Below the pieces are notes generated by a model that saw only the letters and a list, made by a program, of their open reading frames with translations, made no database searches and was not told the origin of the DNA. A stretch of 64,000 nucleotides of DNA, from the NCBI RefSeq assembly GCF_000186345.1, contig NC_014962.1:1674001-1738000 (forward strand). The letters run 5' to 3'. Positions 54,828 to 64,000 of this stretch are shown piece after piece (the stretch's first letter is position 1; the number at the start of each line of letters is the position of its first letter). This DNA is from Isosphaera pallida ATCC 43644 (GTDB taxonomy: Bacteria; Planctomycetota; Planctomycetia; Isosphaerales; Isosphaeraceae). Both the position numbers and the translations under genes were made by a program.

Positions 54828-56339
54828 ATCCCCTACACACTCGTCCTTTGAGACCTCTTTGTCGCGCGGACCGGTTCGAGGGGGTTGACCTTGACTCGTC
54901 GCGCGACTAGGATTTTGCCAGTGTTTTTGAGACACGATTCCCAACACGAATTGCCCACCCACCCGTGATCCCACCTCAATGCAGAGCGGCTGACTTACCA
55001 AACACACGCGACCCGATTCCGCACACTTGGTTGGGGAATCTGGGCCAAGTGCGGTTTTGGGTCAAGTTCTGGGCGGGTGTGTGGGCGGTGTTGGCGATCG
55101 TGCCGTTGCCCACACCCGATGTTCCCGCGCCTCTCAGTGGCCATCGGGAGGTCACGCAAGGATACTGGCAATCGATCAGGTTTTCGGAATCACCCACCTT
55201 TTCCTGTCACGCAACCCACGGCGTCCCCGCTTATCATTCTCCTGGCTGTCGATGTCGTCATCATGGAATCGACGGCTCCTCCTGCTGTCGGAATCCATTG
55301 CCCAGTCGCCTTCAATTACTCCGTCTTCAGAACTTGCCACAAGATTTGGATTGGAGCTCATGTTGCCTTGAAGACCGCTCGGGCTGCGTGTGCGACTCTG
55401 TGCCGAGTCACCCCGCGGTTCCTAGAAGTAAGAATGAGGACCGTTTCGACCGAGTTGATCTCAACTGGCGTCTCGAAATCAAGTCAATTGGTCCCCGTGT
55501 GGAATCCGCCTCGGCGTGGGCTTCATTATTGGGTCACGGTTTGGAACCCCCCCAGCCACCTCCACCACCTCCTCGTGTCGTCTGAATTGGTCGCTGAAGA
55601 TACAAGGCTGCGGTTGGATCTTCCCGCTCTGGGTTGCATCAACCGCGCTTGGTCGAATGTGTCAATATACAACCTGGGAACTCTGAACTGGCGATGCTCG
55701 CCGAGGATCCGTACTCGACGACGCAATGTCGCTCTGCGCTTGAAGCGGGAAGAGGTCCGCTGATCTATATCCAATCCGCGTGCACGCCTCAACAAACCTG
55801 ACGGTTTTGTGGCGACGCTTCAACGCCGGTTGATTGGATGCCAGCCATTCCAGCCGGATAACTGATCGTGTCATCCGCGCCTTTAAGATTCCGCATGAGC
55901 GACCACCGTTGGAACGATCGGTGCGCGAGACCGCGTTGATTGGGTCAATCAGCATGACGCAGGGTGGTCCTCTTCGAAACCCCACTGTTTCTGGAGCGGG
56001 GGACCAACGAACGAGACCCCGTGTTGGGCGAGGGTGTCAACCGCGGACTCGGTCGAGCTCGATTCGATGCGCCAGCCTTACATGAACCGCCAATCATGGA
56101 TGGTTCGGTGCTCCACGACCACGAATTCGTGTTCGAGGTTGGGATTCCTCGTTCGGTTCTGACCGCGTTACAGGAAACGCATCGCGGGTTTGGTTTTATC
56201 TAACGAGTTCGAGTAAGAAGACAAGTTTTCCCCTTTCCGCACTTCGTGCGATCCCCTTGGAGGAGGTCCCAATGAAGCGCGTGCAGGTTAACGGGACCTT
56301 CAGTTTCCTTTCATTTGTACAATCGTATAGGAAGATGAA
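54828..56339. other. 1.5-kb region without recognised genes
   Basis: The longest gap in the window. Frames of 200-230 codons at 54965-55585 and 55077-55763 overlap one another, have no start signal or domain, and are Cys/His/Arg-rich in a way typical of chance frames. It contains an 8-bp GTCGCGCG / CGCGCGAC inverted repeat (54861-54868 and 54900-54907) with a long loop. It may hold decayed genes or unknown non-coding elements. Confidence 0.5.
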
Positions 56340-57338
56340 ATGAAAAAACGCTGCGGTTTCACCTTGATCGAGCTTCTGGTGGTGATCGCCATCATCGCGG
56401 TGTTGATCGCCTTGCTGCTTCCAGCGGTGCAGGCAGCCCGCGAAGCGGCCCGTCGAGCACAGTGCATCAACAACCTCAAGCAGATTGGTCTCGCAGTCCA
56501 CATGTACCACGATGTTTTCAAGGTCGTGCCGCGTGGCAGCGATAGTCACGAATACACGTTCAGCCCTCTGGCGCGGATTTTCCCATACCTTGAGAACAAT
56601 GCGCTTTTCAACGCGATTAATTTCGACGTAGGTTTGCGTTACAGCCCAGCCAGCGGGCGCGGGGCGTTCGTGCGGGTCGAGAACACGACCGTGACCTTGA
56701 CCCTGGTGCGGACCTACTTGTGTCCCAGCGATGGCAACAACGAAGGCGTCTTCGAAAACCAGTGGCGCGCGTCCAACTACGTCGCGTGTTCCGGGACAGC
56801 GTTGGTTCCTGGTCAGCAAAATCTGCCTTGGAATCAATGGTCCTCGGTGCTAGACGGCGTCAGTTTCCATCAGTCGTTGATTGGGTTTCAGGCAATTACC
56901 GACGGCCTGAGCAACACTGCGCTGATGAGCGAGAGCCTAGTTGGGTTTCAACCCTCGCCCACGGGGGTCGGTCCTTTCGACGTGCGGTTGTTCCATGTGA
57001 TGACCGGTACCACCGTACCACCGTTGCCGCCCACCGAGGCCCGTTGTCAGATCACCCCCTCCAGTATTTGGCGAGGCGGCCGCAATATTTCCTGGGCGCT
57101 AGGACGTTTGGATAGCGCGCTTTACAACCACGCCTATCTTCCCAACGATCGCCGTCCCGATTGCCTGGGGCAAATCCAGGTCGGTTGGAAGACGGCCCGA
57201 AGCAACCACCCCGGTGGGGTCAACTTGGGGATGTGCGACGGTAGCGTGCGGTTCATCAAGGACACAATCAACCCGGTGACCTGGCGCGCTCTGGCCACCC
57301 GCGCCGGTGGCGAGGTCATCTCCGCCGATGCGCTATGA
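56340..57338 (+). CDS. DUF1559 (HX9DG) pseudopilin-like surface protein, copy 2
   Basis: A 332-residue DUF1559 protein. A short basic leader (MKKRCG) is followed by FTLIELLVV, the prepilin peptidase site with Glu at +5, and a single helix. The end has HX9DG ([12 protein letters not shown], then SVRFIKD). AGGAAG precedes the ATG by several bases. The first 65 bp encoding the pilin-like helix (56355-56419) are identical to those of the 59226 gene, showing recent common origin or gene conversion. Presumably exported and membrane-tethered. Confidence 0.93.
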   Translation: MKKRCGFTLIELLVVIAIIAVLIALLLPAVQAAREAARRAQCINNLKQIGLAVHMYHDVFKVVPRGSDSHEYTFSPLARIFPYLENNALFNAINFDVGLRYSPASGRGAFVRVENTTVTLTLVRTYLCPSDGNNEGVFENQWRASNYVACSGTALVPGQQNLPWNQWSSVLDGVSFHQSLIGFQAITDGLSNTALMSESLVGFQPSPTGVGPFDVRLFHVMTGTTVPPLPPTEARCQITPSSIWRGGRNISWALGRLDSALYNHAYLPNDRRPDCLGQIQVGWKTARSNHPGGVNLGMCDGSVRFIKDTINPVTWRALATRAGGEVISADAL

Positions 57339-57502
57339 CATGACATCGCGTCTTGTCAAGCGGACGTGTCAACACCTCAACTGCGGTTGTGCCTACCACG
57401 CTGCTGAAATCGACCTTGGCTAAGGCTCAACCGCTCCCATTTCTCCACTCTTGCGTTTTTCCTGACTCTTACGTTTTTCATTACGTTGATATCCTGACGA
57501 CC

Positions 57503-59029
57503 ATGAAACGTTTTCTCTATTTGCTCCATCGCCGCTGTGGGCTGATTGTCGCGCTGCCCGTGGTGTTTTGGACCCTCAGCGGGATTCTCCACCCGACGAT
57601 GTCCTGGTTGCGGCCCGTGCCGGCGACCATGACGCCGCTTCCGATCATCTTGACCGAATCCGACCTCAGCTACGACTTGGGCGAGACGCTGCAACGTCAC
57701 GGGGTCGGTCTCATCCAGTCTGCCTCCCTCGTTACCGACGGCGAACGGACCCTGATTCGGGTAGTTCCCGCCGACGGCAGTGAACCACGCCATTTCGACT
57801 TGCGCGACGGCTCGGAACGTCCCAACGGCGAGGCCGCCTGGGCCGAACGCCTGGCCCGTCACTATGCTGGCGAACCCAACGCGGCGGTCGTTTCCAACAC
57901 CGTGTTGACCCATTTTGTTCCCGAGTATCGTGAAATCAATCAATATATGCCGGTTCGACGGGTCGAGTTCGACCGTGCTGATCGCCTCCGGGTTTACCTC
58001 GATCCCCAAAGCGGTGCGTTGGGAAGCCTAGTGGATCGGACCCGCGGTTGGCTGACGCAAGGGTTCGCCTGGTTCCACAACTGGACCTTTCTCGACGAGG
58101 TCGTTCCCTCCTGGATTCGACCCGTCGCCTTGGTGGGTTTGAGCATCCTGGCATTGATTTCTGGCGTGAGCGGCTTGCTGACCTATAGCCTGGTTCGGAC
58201 CAAAATCGGCAAGGCCGCGCAAGCGGGGGGATTGCCCATCCGCACCCGCCTGCGTCTCGCGCACCGGACCCTGGGCGTCCTTATCTCGCTGGCGTTCGTC
58301 ATGTTCGCGGCGAGTGGGTTGCATCACGCGCTGCATAAAGAGATTCGGACACCGCAACCCGATACCTCGGCTAATGGTCCCGCCCTCGATCCCTCGACGT
58401 TCGCCGTGGGACTTAAAGAGGCCTATCGTCTCGCCAGCGAAACCGGGCCGATCGTCAACCTGGCGATCGTCTCGCTGCCCGACGGCCCGGCCTACCGTTT
58501 CGCCCACCCCGTGGCCCGTTCCCCCAAACCCCTCGAACCAGCCAGCGGTTCCGACCAATCCGCCCCCTCACCATTGCCCGTGGCTACCTACATCCACGCC
58601 CAAACTGGTACCAAACTCTCCTCTCAAAGCGACCTTGTCCTCGCTCAACGACTGGCCACCGAATGGACCGGTTATCCGGCCGATCTCATCGTTTCCAGCG
58701 AACTCGTTGCGACCTTCTCGATGGATTACCCGATGATTTTTCGTCGGTTGCCGGTTGTCAAAGTGACCTTCGACACCCCCAACCGAGAGACCTTGTTCAT
58801 TGACCCTGCCTGGGGTGTTTTGGCCCGCCACTTGGTGAGCGAGGATATCCCACCGGCGCTAACGTTTCACTTTCTGCACAAGTGGCACTTTTTGGATTTT
58901 ATGGGCAAGGACGCCCGCGATGGCGTGATGGTGGCGTTTTGCGGCGGCATCGCCCTGGCCACTGGATTGGGCGCGGCGACCTGGTGTACGGGCCTTCGAC
59001 GGCGTGGACACCGCAACCCCGCCGCCTGA
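57503..59029 (+). CDS. PepSY-associated transmembrane protein
   Basis: A 508-residue membrane protein. It starts with a helix after MKRFLYLLHRRCG, then a periplasmic PepSY-like region, a second helix at about 210-230 (PVALVGLSILALISGVSGLL), a conserved RLAHRTLGVLISLAFVMFAASGLHH-type helix (divided here for brevity), another periplasmic region, and a C-terminal helix. The N-terminal HRRCG and the AHRTLG histidines fit the PepSY-TM family, whose members occur in iron/siderophore reduction and peptidase regulation. The ATG at 57503 is chosen. It lies within the DUF1559 group on the same strand; role unknown. Confidence 0.8.
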   Translation: MKRFLYLLHRRCGLIVALPVVFWTLSGILHPTMSWLRPVPATMTPLPIILTESDLSYDLGETLQRHGVGLIQSASLVTDGERTLIRVVPADGSEPRHFDLRDGSERPNGEAAWAERLARHYAGEPNAAVVSNTVLTHFVPEYREINQYMPVRRVEFDRADRLRVYLDPQSGALGSLVDRTRGWLTQGFAWFHNWTFLDEVVPSWIRPVALVGLSILALISGVSGLLTYSLVRTKIGKAAQAGGLPIRTRLRLAHRTLGVLISLAFVMFAASGLHHALHKEIRTPQPDTSANGPALDPSTFAVGLKEAYRLASETGPIVNLAIVSLPDGPAYRFAHPVARSPKPLEPASGSDQSAPSPLPVATYIHAQTGTKLSSQSDLVLAQRLATEWTGYPADLIVSSELVATFSMDYPMIFRRLPVVKVTFDTPNRETLFIDPAWGVLARHLVSEDIPPALTFHFLHKWHFLDFMGKDARDGVMVAFCGGIALATGLGAATWCTGLRRRGHRNPAA

Positions 59030-59225
59030 TTTGATTCACCATCCCCTCAAGTGCCACGACCGTCCAAGCTCGGCTCTCGCTTGGCCTCCGTCTCAGACTC
59101 CGTCCTGTTCCTCTTCACCTCACAGGGCTGGGTTGATTTCAGTTTCTTTGATTTATGTATTCTTCAAATAAGACCTTTCAATCACAAGGTCCATCAACCA
59201 CGATCAATTACGAGGTCCACCGACC

Positions 59226-60239
59226 ATGACTCCGAGATCGTTCCCTCGCAATGGTTTCACCTTGATCGAGCTTCTGGTGGTGATCGCCATCATCGCGGTG
59301 TTGATCGCCTTGCTGCTCCCAGCGGTGCAGGCAGCGCGCGAAGCGGCCCGCCGAGCACAGTGTATCAACAACCTGAAGCAAATCGGTCTGGCGATGCACA
59401 ACTACCACTCGGCGCTCAACTCGTTCCCGTCGGGTTGTATCTATCCCACGAACAACCCCAATCCTCTGATTCCCCTGATGCACTACCGTTGGTCAGCGTT
59501 CGCTCAACTGGCTCCCTATCTGGAGCAGTCGGCGATCTCCAACGCCTTCAACTTCAACTTCCCGGTGGCCTCGGGTTCGACGCCAATTTTCGGCGTGGGA
59601 CCGTTTACTTTCTTCCCGGCCAACAACACAGCGCGTCGCGCGGTCATTCCAACCTTTTTGTGCCCGAGCGATCTGGGTCAACCCGTTGACCCCAACTCAG
59701 CGCCAGGCAATTACGTGGTCACCGTGGGTGATGGTCTCAACGGCGGCAACGGTTTGGGCGGCAATGGCGTCTTCCCGATCGAGCTATCGATGAGTGTGGC
59801 GACCATCACCGATGGAACCAGCAACACAGTGGCCGTTTCGGAACAGCTGTTAGGACTTCCCGGCGTGGCGGCTCAGACCACCGGAACACCGTTTCCTGCC
59901 GACCTGAGACGCTCGATGGCCCGAACTGTCAACCCGATGACCGATGCCGGTTGCAACACCCCGATCGGCTGGCGGTTTGAACGCGGCGCGGGATGGTGGG
60001 ATGGCGACTACCGCAACACGCTGTACAACCACTACCTCCTGCCCAACTCCCAACGATACGACTGCATCACCTTCCACAACCCTGGCTGGAAGGCGGCGCG
60101 GAGCAACCACCCCGGCGGCGTCAACGTCTTGATGGCCGACGGCTCGGCCCGCTTCGTCAAGGACACGATCAACCCCGTGACCTGGCGCGCCTTGGCGACC
60201 CGTAACGGCGGTGAAATCGTCTCCGCCGATGCGCTTTAA
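59226..60239 (+). CDS. DUF1559 (HX9DG) pseudopilin-like surface protein, copy 3
   Basis: A 337-residue DUF1559 protein with leader [10 protein letters not shown] before FTLIELLVV and HX9DG near the end ([12 protein letters not shown], then SARFVKD). GAGG sits about ten bases before the ATG. Its last 152 bp are identical to those of copy 4, and its pilin-like N-terminal 65 bp match copy 2. The body differs between copies, with regions rich in Asn and Pro that probably face outward. Confidence 0.93.
   Translation: MTPRSFPRNGFTLIELLVVIAIIAVLIALLLPAVQAAREAARRAQCINNLKQIGLAMHNYHSALNSFPSGCIYPTNNPNPLIPLMHYRWSAFAQLAPYLEQSAISNAFNFNFPVASGSTPIFGVGPFTFFPANNTARRAVIPTFLCPSDLGQPVDPNSAPGNYVVTVGDGLNGGNGLGGNGVFPIELSMSVATITDGTSNTVAVSEQLLGLPGVAAQTTGTPFPADLRRSMARTVNPMTDAGCNTPIGWRFERGAGWWDGDYRNTLYNHYLLPNSQRYDCITFHNPGWKAARSNHPGGVNVLMADGSARFVKDTINPVTWRALATRNGGEIVSADAL
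60084..60235 (+). repeat. 152-bp direct repeat, copy A (3' end of DUF1559 copy 3)
   Basis: Identical by eye to 61209-61360, including synonymous sites. It covers the last 50 codons, containing the HX9DG motif. Confidence 0.85.
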
Positions 60240-60353
60240 GGTTCCTCTCTTCGTTGGTTCAGCGTCTTCTCACTCCCATTTCTTTCCAAACCACGGGAAT
60301 CGGACCTCTCGCTCATTCGGTTCGATTCCCCTCATTTTGACCAGGGTTCCACC

Positions 60354-61364
60354 ATGAGTCCATCACGCCCTGTCTCCGCCACCCCGTTGCGTTCCGGTTT
60401 TACTTTGATCGAACTCTTAGTGGTGATCGCCATCATCGCGGTGTTGATCGCCTTGCTGCTGCCGGCGGTGCAGGCAGCGCGCGAGGCCGCCCGCCGCGCA
60501 CAGTGCATCAATAACCTGAAGCAGATCGGTCTGGCAGTCCACATGTACGAAGGTATTCAAGGCTGCTTCCCTCCCGCGGCGCAAGGACCAATCTATCAAT
60601 TTGGACCTCTCGCCCGACTGTTCCCCCACTTGGAGCAAACGGCTCTGTTTGCAGCGTTCAATTTCGATCTGGGGTTGCGTGCTGGGGGCAACGCGCCGTT
60701 GCGTCCCGAAAATGCCACGGCGGCGGGAACCTGGGTTGCGACTTACCTTTGTCCTAGCGATGGCAACAATCAGCGGATTCTTGATCCCCAGTATCGGCCC
60801 ACTAACTACATGGGCAACGCTGGCACGGGCGTGCCCGACGACGGCAACTTCCTCAATCCGGCCGCCGACGGCCTGATCTTCGTCTCGGCCGTGGTGCGAT
60901 TCGCCGACGTCACCGACGGCTTGTCTAACACAGCTGCCTTCAGCGAGTCGCTCATTGGCGACGGAATCAATGTGCCCGCTGGTTCGCCGCTTCAAGATGT
61001 TCGGGTGCGTTACCTCCACCTGGGCATGGAGCAACCGCCCACCACTCGGCCTTCGCTCTCCAATTGCGGTCTCAACGCCACGTCGCCGTTTCCTTGGCGT
61101 GGCGACCGTAACTACGCCTGGGCAATTGGTCGCATGGACACCTCGCTTTACAACCATTTCTTCACGCCTAACGACCGACGGCCTGACTGCTACCACACCC
61201 ACGTCCGCGGCTGGAAGGCGGCGCGGAGCAACCACCCCGGCGGCGTCAACGTCTTGATGGCCGACGGCTCGGCCCGCTTCGTCAAGGACACGATCAACCC
61301 CGTGACCTGGCGCGCCTTGGCGACCCGTAACGGCGGTGAAATCGTCTCCGCCGATGCGCTGTAG
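60354..61364 (+). CDS. DUF1559 (HX9DG) pseudopilin-like surface protein, copy 4
   Basis: A 336-residue DUF1559 protein with leader [15 protein letters not shown] before FTLIELLVV. The C-terminal 50 codons are identical in DNA to copy 3. The gene lies 114 bp after copy 3 on the same strand, so they may be co-transcribed. The middle region is most similar to copy 2 ([20 protein letters not shown]-type order). The HX9DG motif is [12 protein letters not shown]. Confidence 0.93.
   Translation: MSPSRPVSATPLRSGFTLIELLVVIAIIAVLIALLLPAVQAAREAARRAQCINNLKQIGLAVHMYEGIQGCFPPAAQGPIYQFGPLARLFPHLEQTALFAAFNFDLGLRAGGNAPLRPENATAAGTWVATYLCPSDGNNQRILDPQYRPTNYMGNAGTGVPDDGNFLNPAADGLIFVSAVVRFADVTDGLSNTAAFSESLIGDGINVPAGSPLQDVRVRYLHLGMEQPPTTRPSLSNCGLNATSPFPWRGDRNYAWAIGRMDTSLYNHFFTPNDRRPDCYHTHVRGWKAARSNHPGGVNVLMADGSARFVKDTINPVTWRALATRNGGEIVSADAL
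61209..61360 (+). repeat. 152-bp direct repeat, copy B (3' end of DUF1559 copy 4)
   Basis: Identical by eye to 60084-60235; indicates recent duplication or gene conversion between the two neighbouring genes. Confidence 0.85.
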
Positions 61365-62012
61365 ACCAACAATATAGAATTGAAATCATGTTTTATATAA
61401 TTTATATATTGACGGAGCAGTCTCCCCAAACGGTTGATTTCCCGATGATTCCCGACTTTGAACAGTTTGTTCCCACGAGTGAAACATGAGGGGAGAAAAG
61501 TGAAGTGGGAAGGTCACGATCCCCTATCAGGGTTGGGGGTGCGGTCCCATCAATTGGAATGGTTTGATGGAACTTAATTTGACGTATGGTTCAGGCGCGG
61601 CCGGCTCCTAGGCCTTGCGCTCTGGGCTGTCGAAACAACCCCTTTCGGAGTCAGAACTAGGGGATCGGTCGAGAACGAGTCGCTTCCCAACGAACGGTCA
61701 TTGTTGGTAGACCCTCGTCATTTCAAACTACAGCTTCGTCTCGAAGGAACATTTTCTTAGCATCCCCAAACGTCCGGTTTGATGATAGGGAGAGATTTTT
61801 CGAGTTCTATCCTCTTGACGACAACTTGTTGTAATGGCACTTTAGCGTTCCGTCCTTGTTCGGTGTCGTGCTCAATCGACTCAGAAAGTGCGCGTTTCCA
61901 TCCAGGGAATGCGTTCACGGAACAGAGGAGCACGCGCTCGCCAACACATCATGTCTGATTGACCGGGACAGTGCATGTATTCGCTGTTTCTTTTTAGGGA
62001 GGCTCTCTAAAG
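61365..62012. other. long intergenic region before the last DUF1559 gene
   Basis: About 650 bp, without a convincing gene. It starts with an AT-rich island (61366-61412); TTGAAA and TATATA spaced by 17 bp within it resemble a promoter, but no gene follows for 600 bp. ACAACTTGTTGT near 61823 is a small inverted repeat. GGAGG precedes the ATG at 62013 by about ten bases. Confidence 0.45.
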
Positions 62013-63068
62013 ATGAGTCGAAAGTGGAACCTCCGATCGGGTTTCACCCTGATCGAGTTGCTCGTGGTGATCGCCATCATCGCCGTCTTGATTGCTTTGC
62101 TCCTGCCAGCGGTGCAATCGGCACGCGAGGCAGCCCGCCGGGCGCAATGTGTTAACAATCTCAAGCAGATTGGGCTTGCTCTTCATAACTACGAGAGTGT
62201 GGAAAACACCTTCCCGGTCTTCATGATCCCCGCTCGGTGCGCGAACACGCCGCACAACGGGTCGGACATCTGGGGGCCGAGTGTATTCGTTCGCTTGCTC
62301 AACTACATGGAAGGCACGGCGCTTTCCAACGCTTTCAACTTCACGATTTCAGGTACCTTTGGTTGTCCGGCAAGCGAAGGTGGCGCGTTGGCCAACACTA
62401 CGGTACGGGAGAGTTCAGTGGCGGCGTTTTTGTGTCCTTCGGACTTTCCCACGCCGCGAACTGGGGGGAACTATGCCCCGTCGATCGGTCCGCAATATAA
62501 TTACTGGAACTTGGACAGCCGAAACCGAGGTTTGGGATTGGGGATGTTCGCTCGCCGCAGTCATACCCCTTTGAACACTGTCACTGATGGGTTGAGCAAC
62601 ACTCTGGTGATTGGCGAGCAACTCAAGGGTGGCAACGGCGAACGGCGCTTGGGTGGAGCGGATCGATTCCTTGGACTCGCCTGGCCCGGTGGTGAAGGCG
62701 ACGGAACGGCTTTGGCCACGTCGATGCCTGAGGGGCTGGTCAACTTGCAGCAGTTCCAGCAATCCTGCAACCAGTTGCGTCAGGCCAACCAGAACGTAGG
62801 CACCTCGGCCAACCTGTTCTGGGCAGCGGGTCGCGCTGATGTCGGTCCGGTTTTGAATTCCCTTCAGCCCCCCAACTCGCCCAACGCCGATTGCCACGGC
62901 AACCAAGCTGCCGGAACGCTGACGGCGCGGAGTCGGCACCCTGGCGGCGTCAACGTGCTTATGGGCGATGGCTCGGTGCGGTTCATCAAGGATACGATCA
63001 ACCTGAACGTATGGTGGGCATTGTCCACCCGCAACCGAGGTGAGGTCATTAGCGCCAGTGATTTCTAA
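62013..63068 (+). CDS. DUF1559 (HX9DG) pseudopilin-like surface protein, copy 5
   Basis: A 351-residue DUF1559 protein, with leader [10 protein letters not shown] before FTLIELLVV and HX9[14 protein letters not shown]. It is the most divergent of the group in its middle region (longer, Gln/Asn-rich). GGAGG lies about ten bases before the ATG. Two small lipoprotein genes follow at once (gaps of 19 and 23 bp), and a strong terminator closes the group, so these three are probably one operon. Confidence 0.93.
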   Translation: MSRKWNLRSGFTLIELLVVIAIIAVLIALLLPAVQSAREAARRAQCVNNLKQIGLALHNYESVENTFPVFMIPARCANTPHNGSDIWGPSVFVRLLNYMEGTALSNAFNFTISGTFGCPASEGGALANTTVRESSVAAFLCPSDFPTPRTGGNYAPSIGPQYNYWNLDSRNRGLGLGMFARRSHTPLNTVTDGLSNTLVIGEQLKGGNGERRLGGADRFLGLAWPGGEGDGTALATSMPEGLVNLQQFQQSCNQLRQANQNVGTSANLFWAAGRADVGPVLNSLQPPNSPNADCHGNQAAGTLTARSRHPGGVNVLMGDGSVRFIKDTINLNVWWALSTRNRGEVISASDF

Positions 63069-63087
63069 TCACCGAGAGTATGTCATT

Positions 63088-63324
63088 GTGAGTGTGTTGA
63101 ACATCTTCTCGTCGAGGAGCCGCGTGGTCCAGGCGTTGTGTTTGGGAAGCCTGACGATGATGGGGTGCCATTCGCCCTCCTCACCATCAGCTTCATCGCC
63201 TCGCGTCACCCGAGAATCGTGTCCCGCTGCGGTCCTCAACCCGAGTGACGACGCGATCCGCAGCTTTTACCAACAGTACGAGACGAGTGAGGACCCTCGG
63301 TTCCAGCCGCTCGAGGGTTTCTGA
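63088..63324 (+). CDS. small putative lipoprotein, first of a pair
   Basis: A 78-residue protein read from a GTG at 63088, 19 bp after the DUF1559 stop. The N-terminal hydrophobic stretch ends in a loose lipobox-like LTMMGC (C27), followed by a Ser/Pro-rich segment. The C-terminal LNPSDDAIRSFYQQYE resembles MNVTDESLKNFYGAGDE of the next gene. It is probably membrane-anchored. I do not recognise the family. The start is uncertain because an ATG-type frame is open from 63040 inside the previous gene. Confidence 0.65.
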   Translation: MSVLNIFSSRSRVVQALCLGSLTMMGCHSPSSPSASSPRVTRESCPAAVLNPSDDAIRSFYQQYETSEDPRFQPLEGF

Positions 63325-63347
63325 TTCTTATCCCAAGGATCCGTTTA

Positions 63348-63581
63348 ATGTTGGAACATTCTTCCAAGGGTCTTCGCCGAACGATGCCTCGACTTGGATT
63401 GTTGGGAAGTCTCGGGTTGGTGGGACTCGCCGGCTGCGGCGTGGACGATTCCGGCCCGATTACCAAGGAAACTCAACCCGCGCCGATTATGAATGTGACC
63501 GACGAATCGCTCAAAAACTTTTATGGGGCGGGGGACGAGCAATTCATCGACGCCGCGAAGAAAACCAAGAAGGCTCGTTGA
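63348..63581 (+). CDS. small lipoprotein, second of a pair
   Basis: A 77-residue protein. A basic start, a hydrophobic helix (LGLLGSLGLVGLAG) and the lipobox LAGC (C30) make it a clear lipoprotein. After a short Pro/Thr linker, MNVTDESLKNFYGAGDEQF matches the C-terminal motif of the preceding gene, so the two are distant paralogues. AAGGA lies eight bases before the ATG at 63348. The tail is basic (KKTKKAR). Function is unknown; the context points to the DUF1559 protein encoded upstream. Confidence 0.75.
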   Translation: MLEHSSKGLRRTMPRLGLLGSLGLVGLAGCGVDDSGPITKETQPAPIMNVTDESLKNFYGAGDEQFIDAAKKTKKAR

Positions 63582-63645
63582 ATCCTCTAGCCGGACGGTT
63601 TGCGACCGAGCGATGGAGATGACACGAACCTTCGCTTGCTTGAAA

Positions 63646-63680
63646 GGGTGGGGATCAGGGTTCGCCCGTGATCCCCACCC
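63646..63680. terminator. strong terminator-like hairpin closing the DUF1559-lipoprotein unit
   Basis: GGGTGGGGATCA (63646-63657) pairs perfectly with TGATCCCCACCC (63669-63680), a 12-bp stem with an 11-base loop, followed by TGTCTCGTTGTC. It lies between this unit and the converging hydrolase-like gene. Confidence 0.7.
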
Positions 63681-63742
63681 TGTCTCGTTGTCGTGTGGAA
63701 ACGGCTTGGGAGTTCGACGCTTCCGACGCAACGCCATTGCCG

Positions 63743-64000
63743 TCATGGCGTCCAACGGGGTAGCGAGCGGCCGGGGGTCCAGGGCGCGCCGGCTTCTTCG
63801 AGGCGGTTGCCAAGTGCGGGCAGATCGGTCTCAATCGCGTTGCGGATCGCTTCATAAACCGGCTTGAACCCTTCAGCGGCCAACTCGTACTGACGACGAT
63901 GGGTGTGAGTCGGCCCCGTAGTGATGGTCCAGGTGCCGGAGACCGCTGTGTTGAGCCGATCCATGAGACTTTCGGGAACCGGCTCCGAACGGCGGGCGCG
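63743..64000 (-). CDS. C-terminal part of a sortilin/BNR-repeat glycosyl-hydrolase-like protein (runs off right edge)
   Basis: On the minus strand the frame is open from the window edge to a stop at 63743; only the last 85 residues are visible. They contain VPESLMDRLNTAVSGTWTI, a HRRQYELAAEGFKPVYEAI helix and the ending AGAPWTPGRSLPRW. From memory this resembles the C-termini of VPS10/sortilin-like BNR-repeat proteins that end in a GAPWTPGR-type sequence. Because the propeller domain lies outside the window, the family call is tentative. Confidence 0.55.
   Translation of the reverse strand, partial: RARRSEPVPESLMDRLNTAVSGTWTITTGPTHTHRRQYELAAEGFKPVYEAIRNAIETDLPALGNRLEEAGAPWTPGRSLPRWTP

Noticed and set aside
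54965-55763. Overlapping frames of 206 and 228 codons
   Set aside because: They overlap each other in different frames, lack ribosome sites, and their composition does not look like protein.
61366-61412. AT-rich island with TTGAAA/TATATA
   Set aside because: Not listed as a promoter because the next plus-strand gene starts about 600 bp away and no product is evident.

Overview
The window looks like chromosomal DNA from a planctomycete, most likely an Isosphaera-like member of the Isosphaeraceae. The reasons are the high GC content, five DUF1559/HX9DG proteins with type IV pilin-like N-termini, a PEP-CTERM protein, a CRTAC1-like FG-GAP/UnbV protein paired with a TPR protein, futalosine-route menaquinone genes, a GlgE-type maltosyltransferase and many exported enzymes of planctomycete style. 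The genus is inferred, not proven. I found no rRNA, tRNA, CRISPR array, transposase or phage gene.

Layout. 1-10 kb: the N-terminus of a GT4 glycosyltransferase runs off the left edge. Divergent from it is a large GT4-GlgE fusion, followed by mqnA-mqnC (menaquinone), a dienelactone-hydrolase-like enzyme, a MoaD/ThiS-like small protein, a FkbM methyltransferase and a crotonase. 9.7-19.5 kb: DsrE-like exported protein, transketolase, amidohydrolase (possibly the futalosine-route deaminase), YqgE, a Tat-exported serine hydrolase with what looks like a leaderless promoter, a sulfotransferase-like/class IV aminotransferase pair and a PEP-CTERM protein. 19.6-33 kb: TolC-like protein, CNNM/CBS transporter, FHA protein, ribosomal protein S1, exported methyltransferase, epimerase-like gene with a 64-bp duplication at its 3' end, rpsG, rpsL, accA and a Ser/Thr kinase. 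33-50 kb: FtsK, the TPR/UnbV pair, an NtrC-type response regulator with its histidine kinase, a MazG-like protein, an esterase-like hydrolase, a PqiA-MCE fusion, a 107-residue orphan and glgC. 50-64 kb: an accessory-looking region with five DUF1559 genes, small lipoproteins, a prolyl oligopeptidase and a PepSY transmembrane protein. A minus-strand sortilin/BNR-type hydrolase enters at the right edge.

How genes may work together. glgC and the GlgE half of the fusion belong to alpha-glucan metabolism. mqnA, mqnC and possibly the amidohydrolase belong to the futalosine route to menaquinone. The histidine kinase and sigma-54-type regulator form a two-component system. The PqiA-MCE fusion is probably an envelope lipid-transfer machine. 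The DUF1559 region probably makes surface or secreted pseudopilin-like proteins with accompanying lipoproteins.

The most unusual items are the GT4-GlgE fusion, the PqiA-MCE fusion, the DUF1559 plus twin-lipoprotein unit near 62-63.7 kb, the split counterpart of a plant sulfotransferase/aminotransferase fusion, and the 64-bp duplication that creates the stop codon of the epimerase gene.
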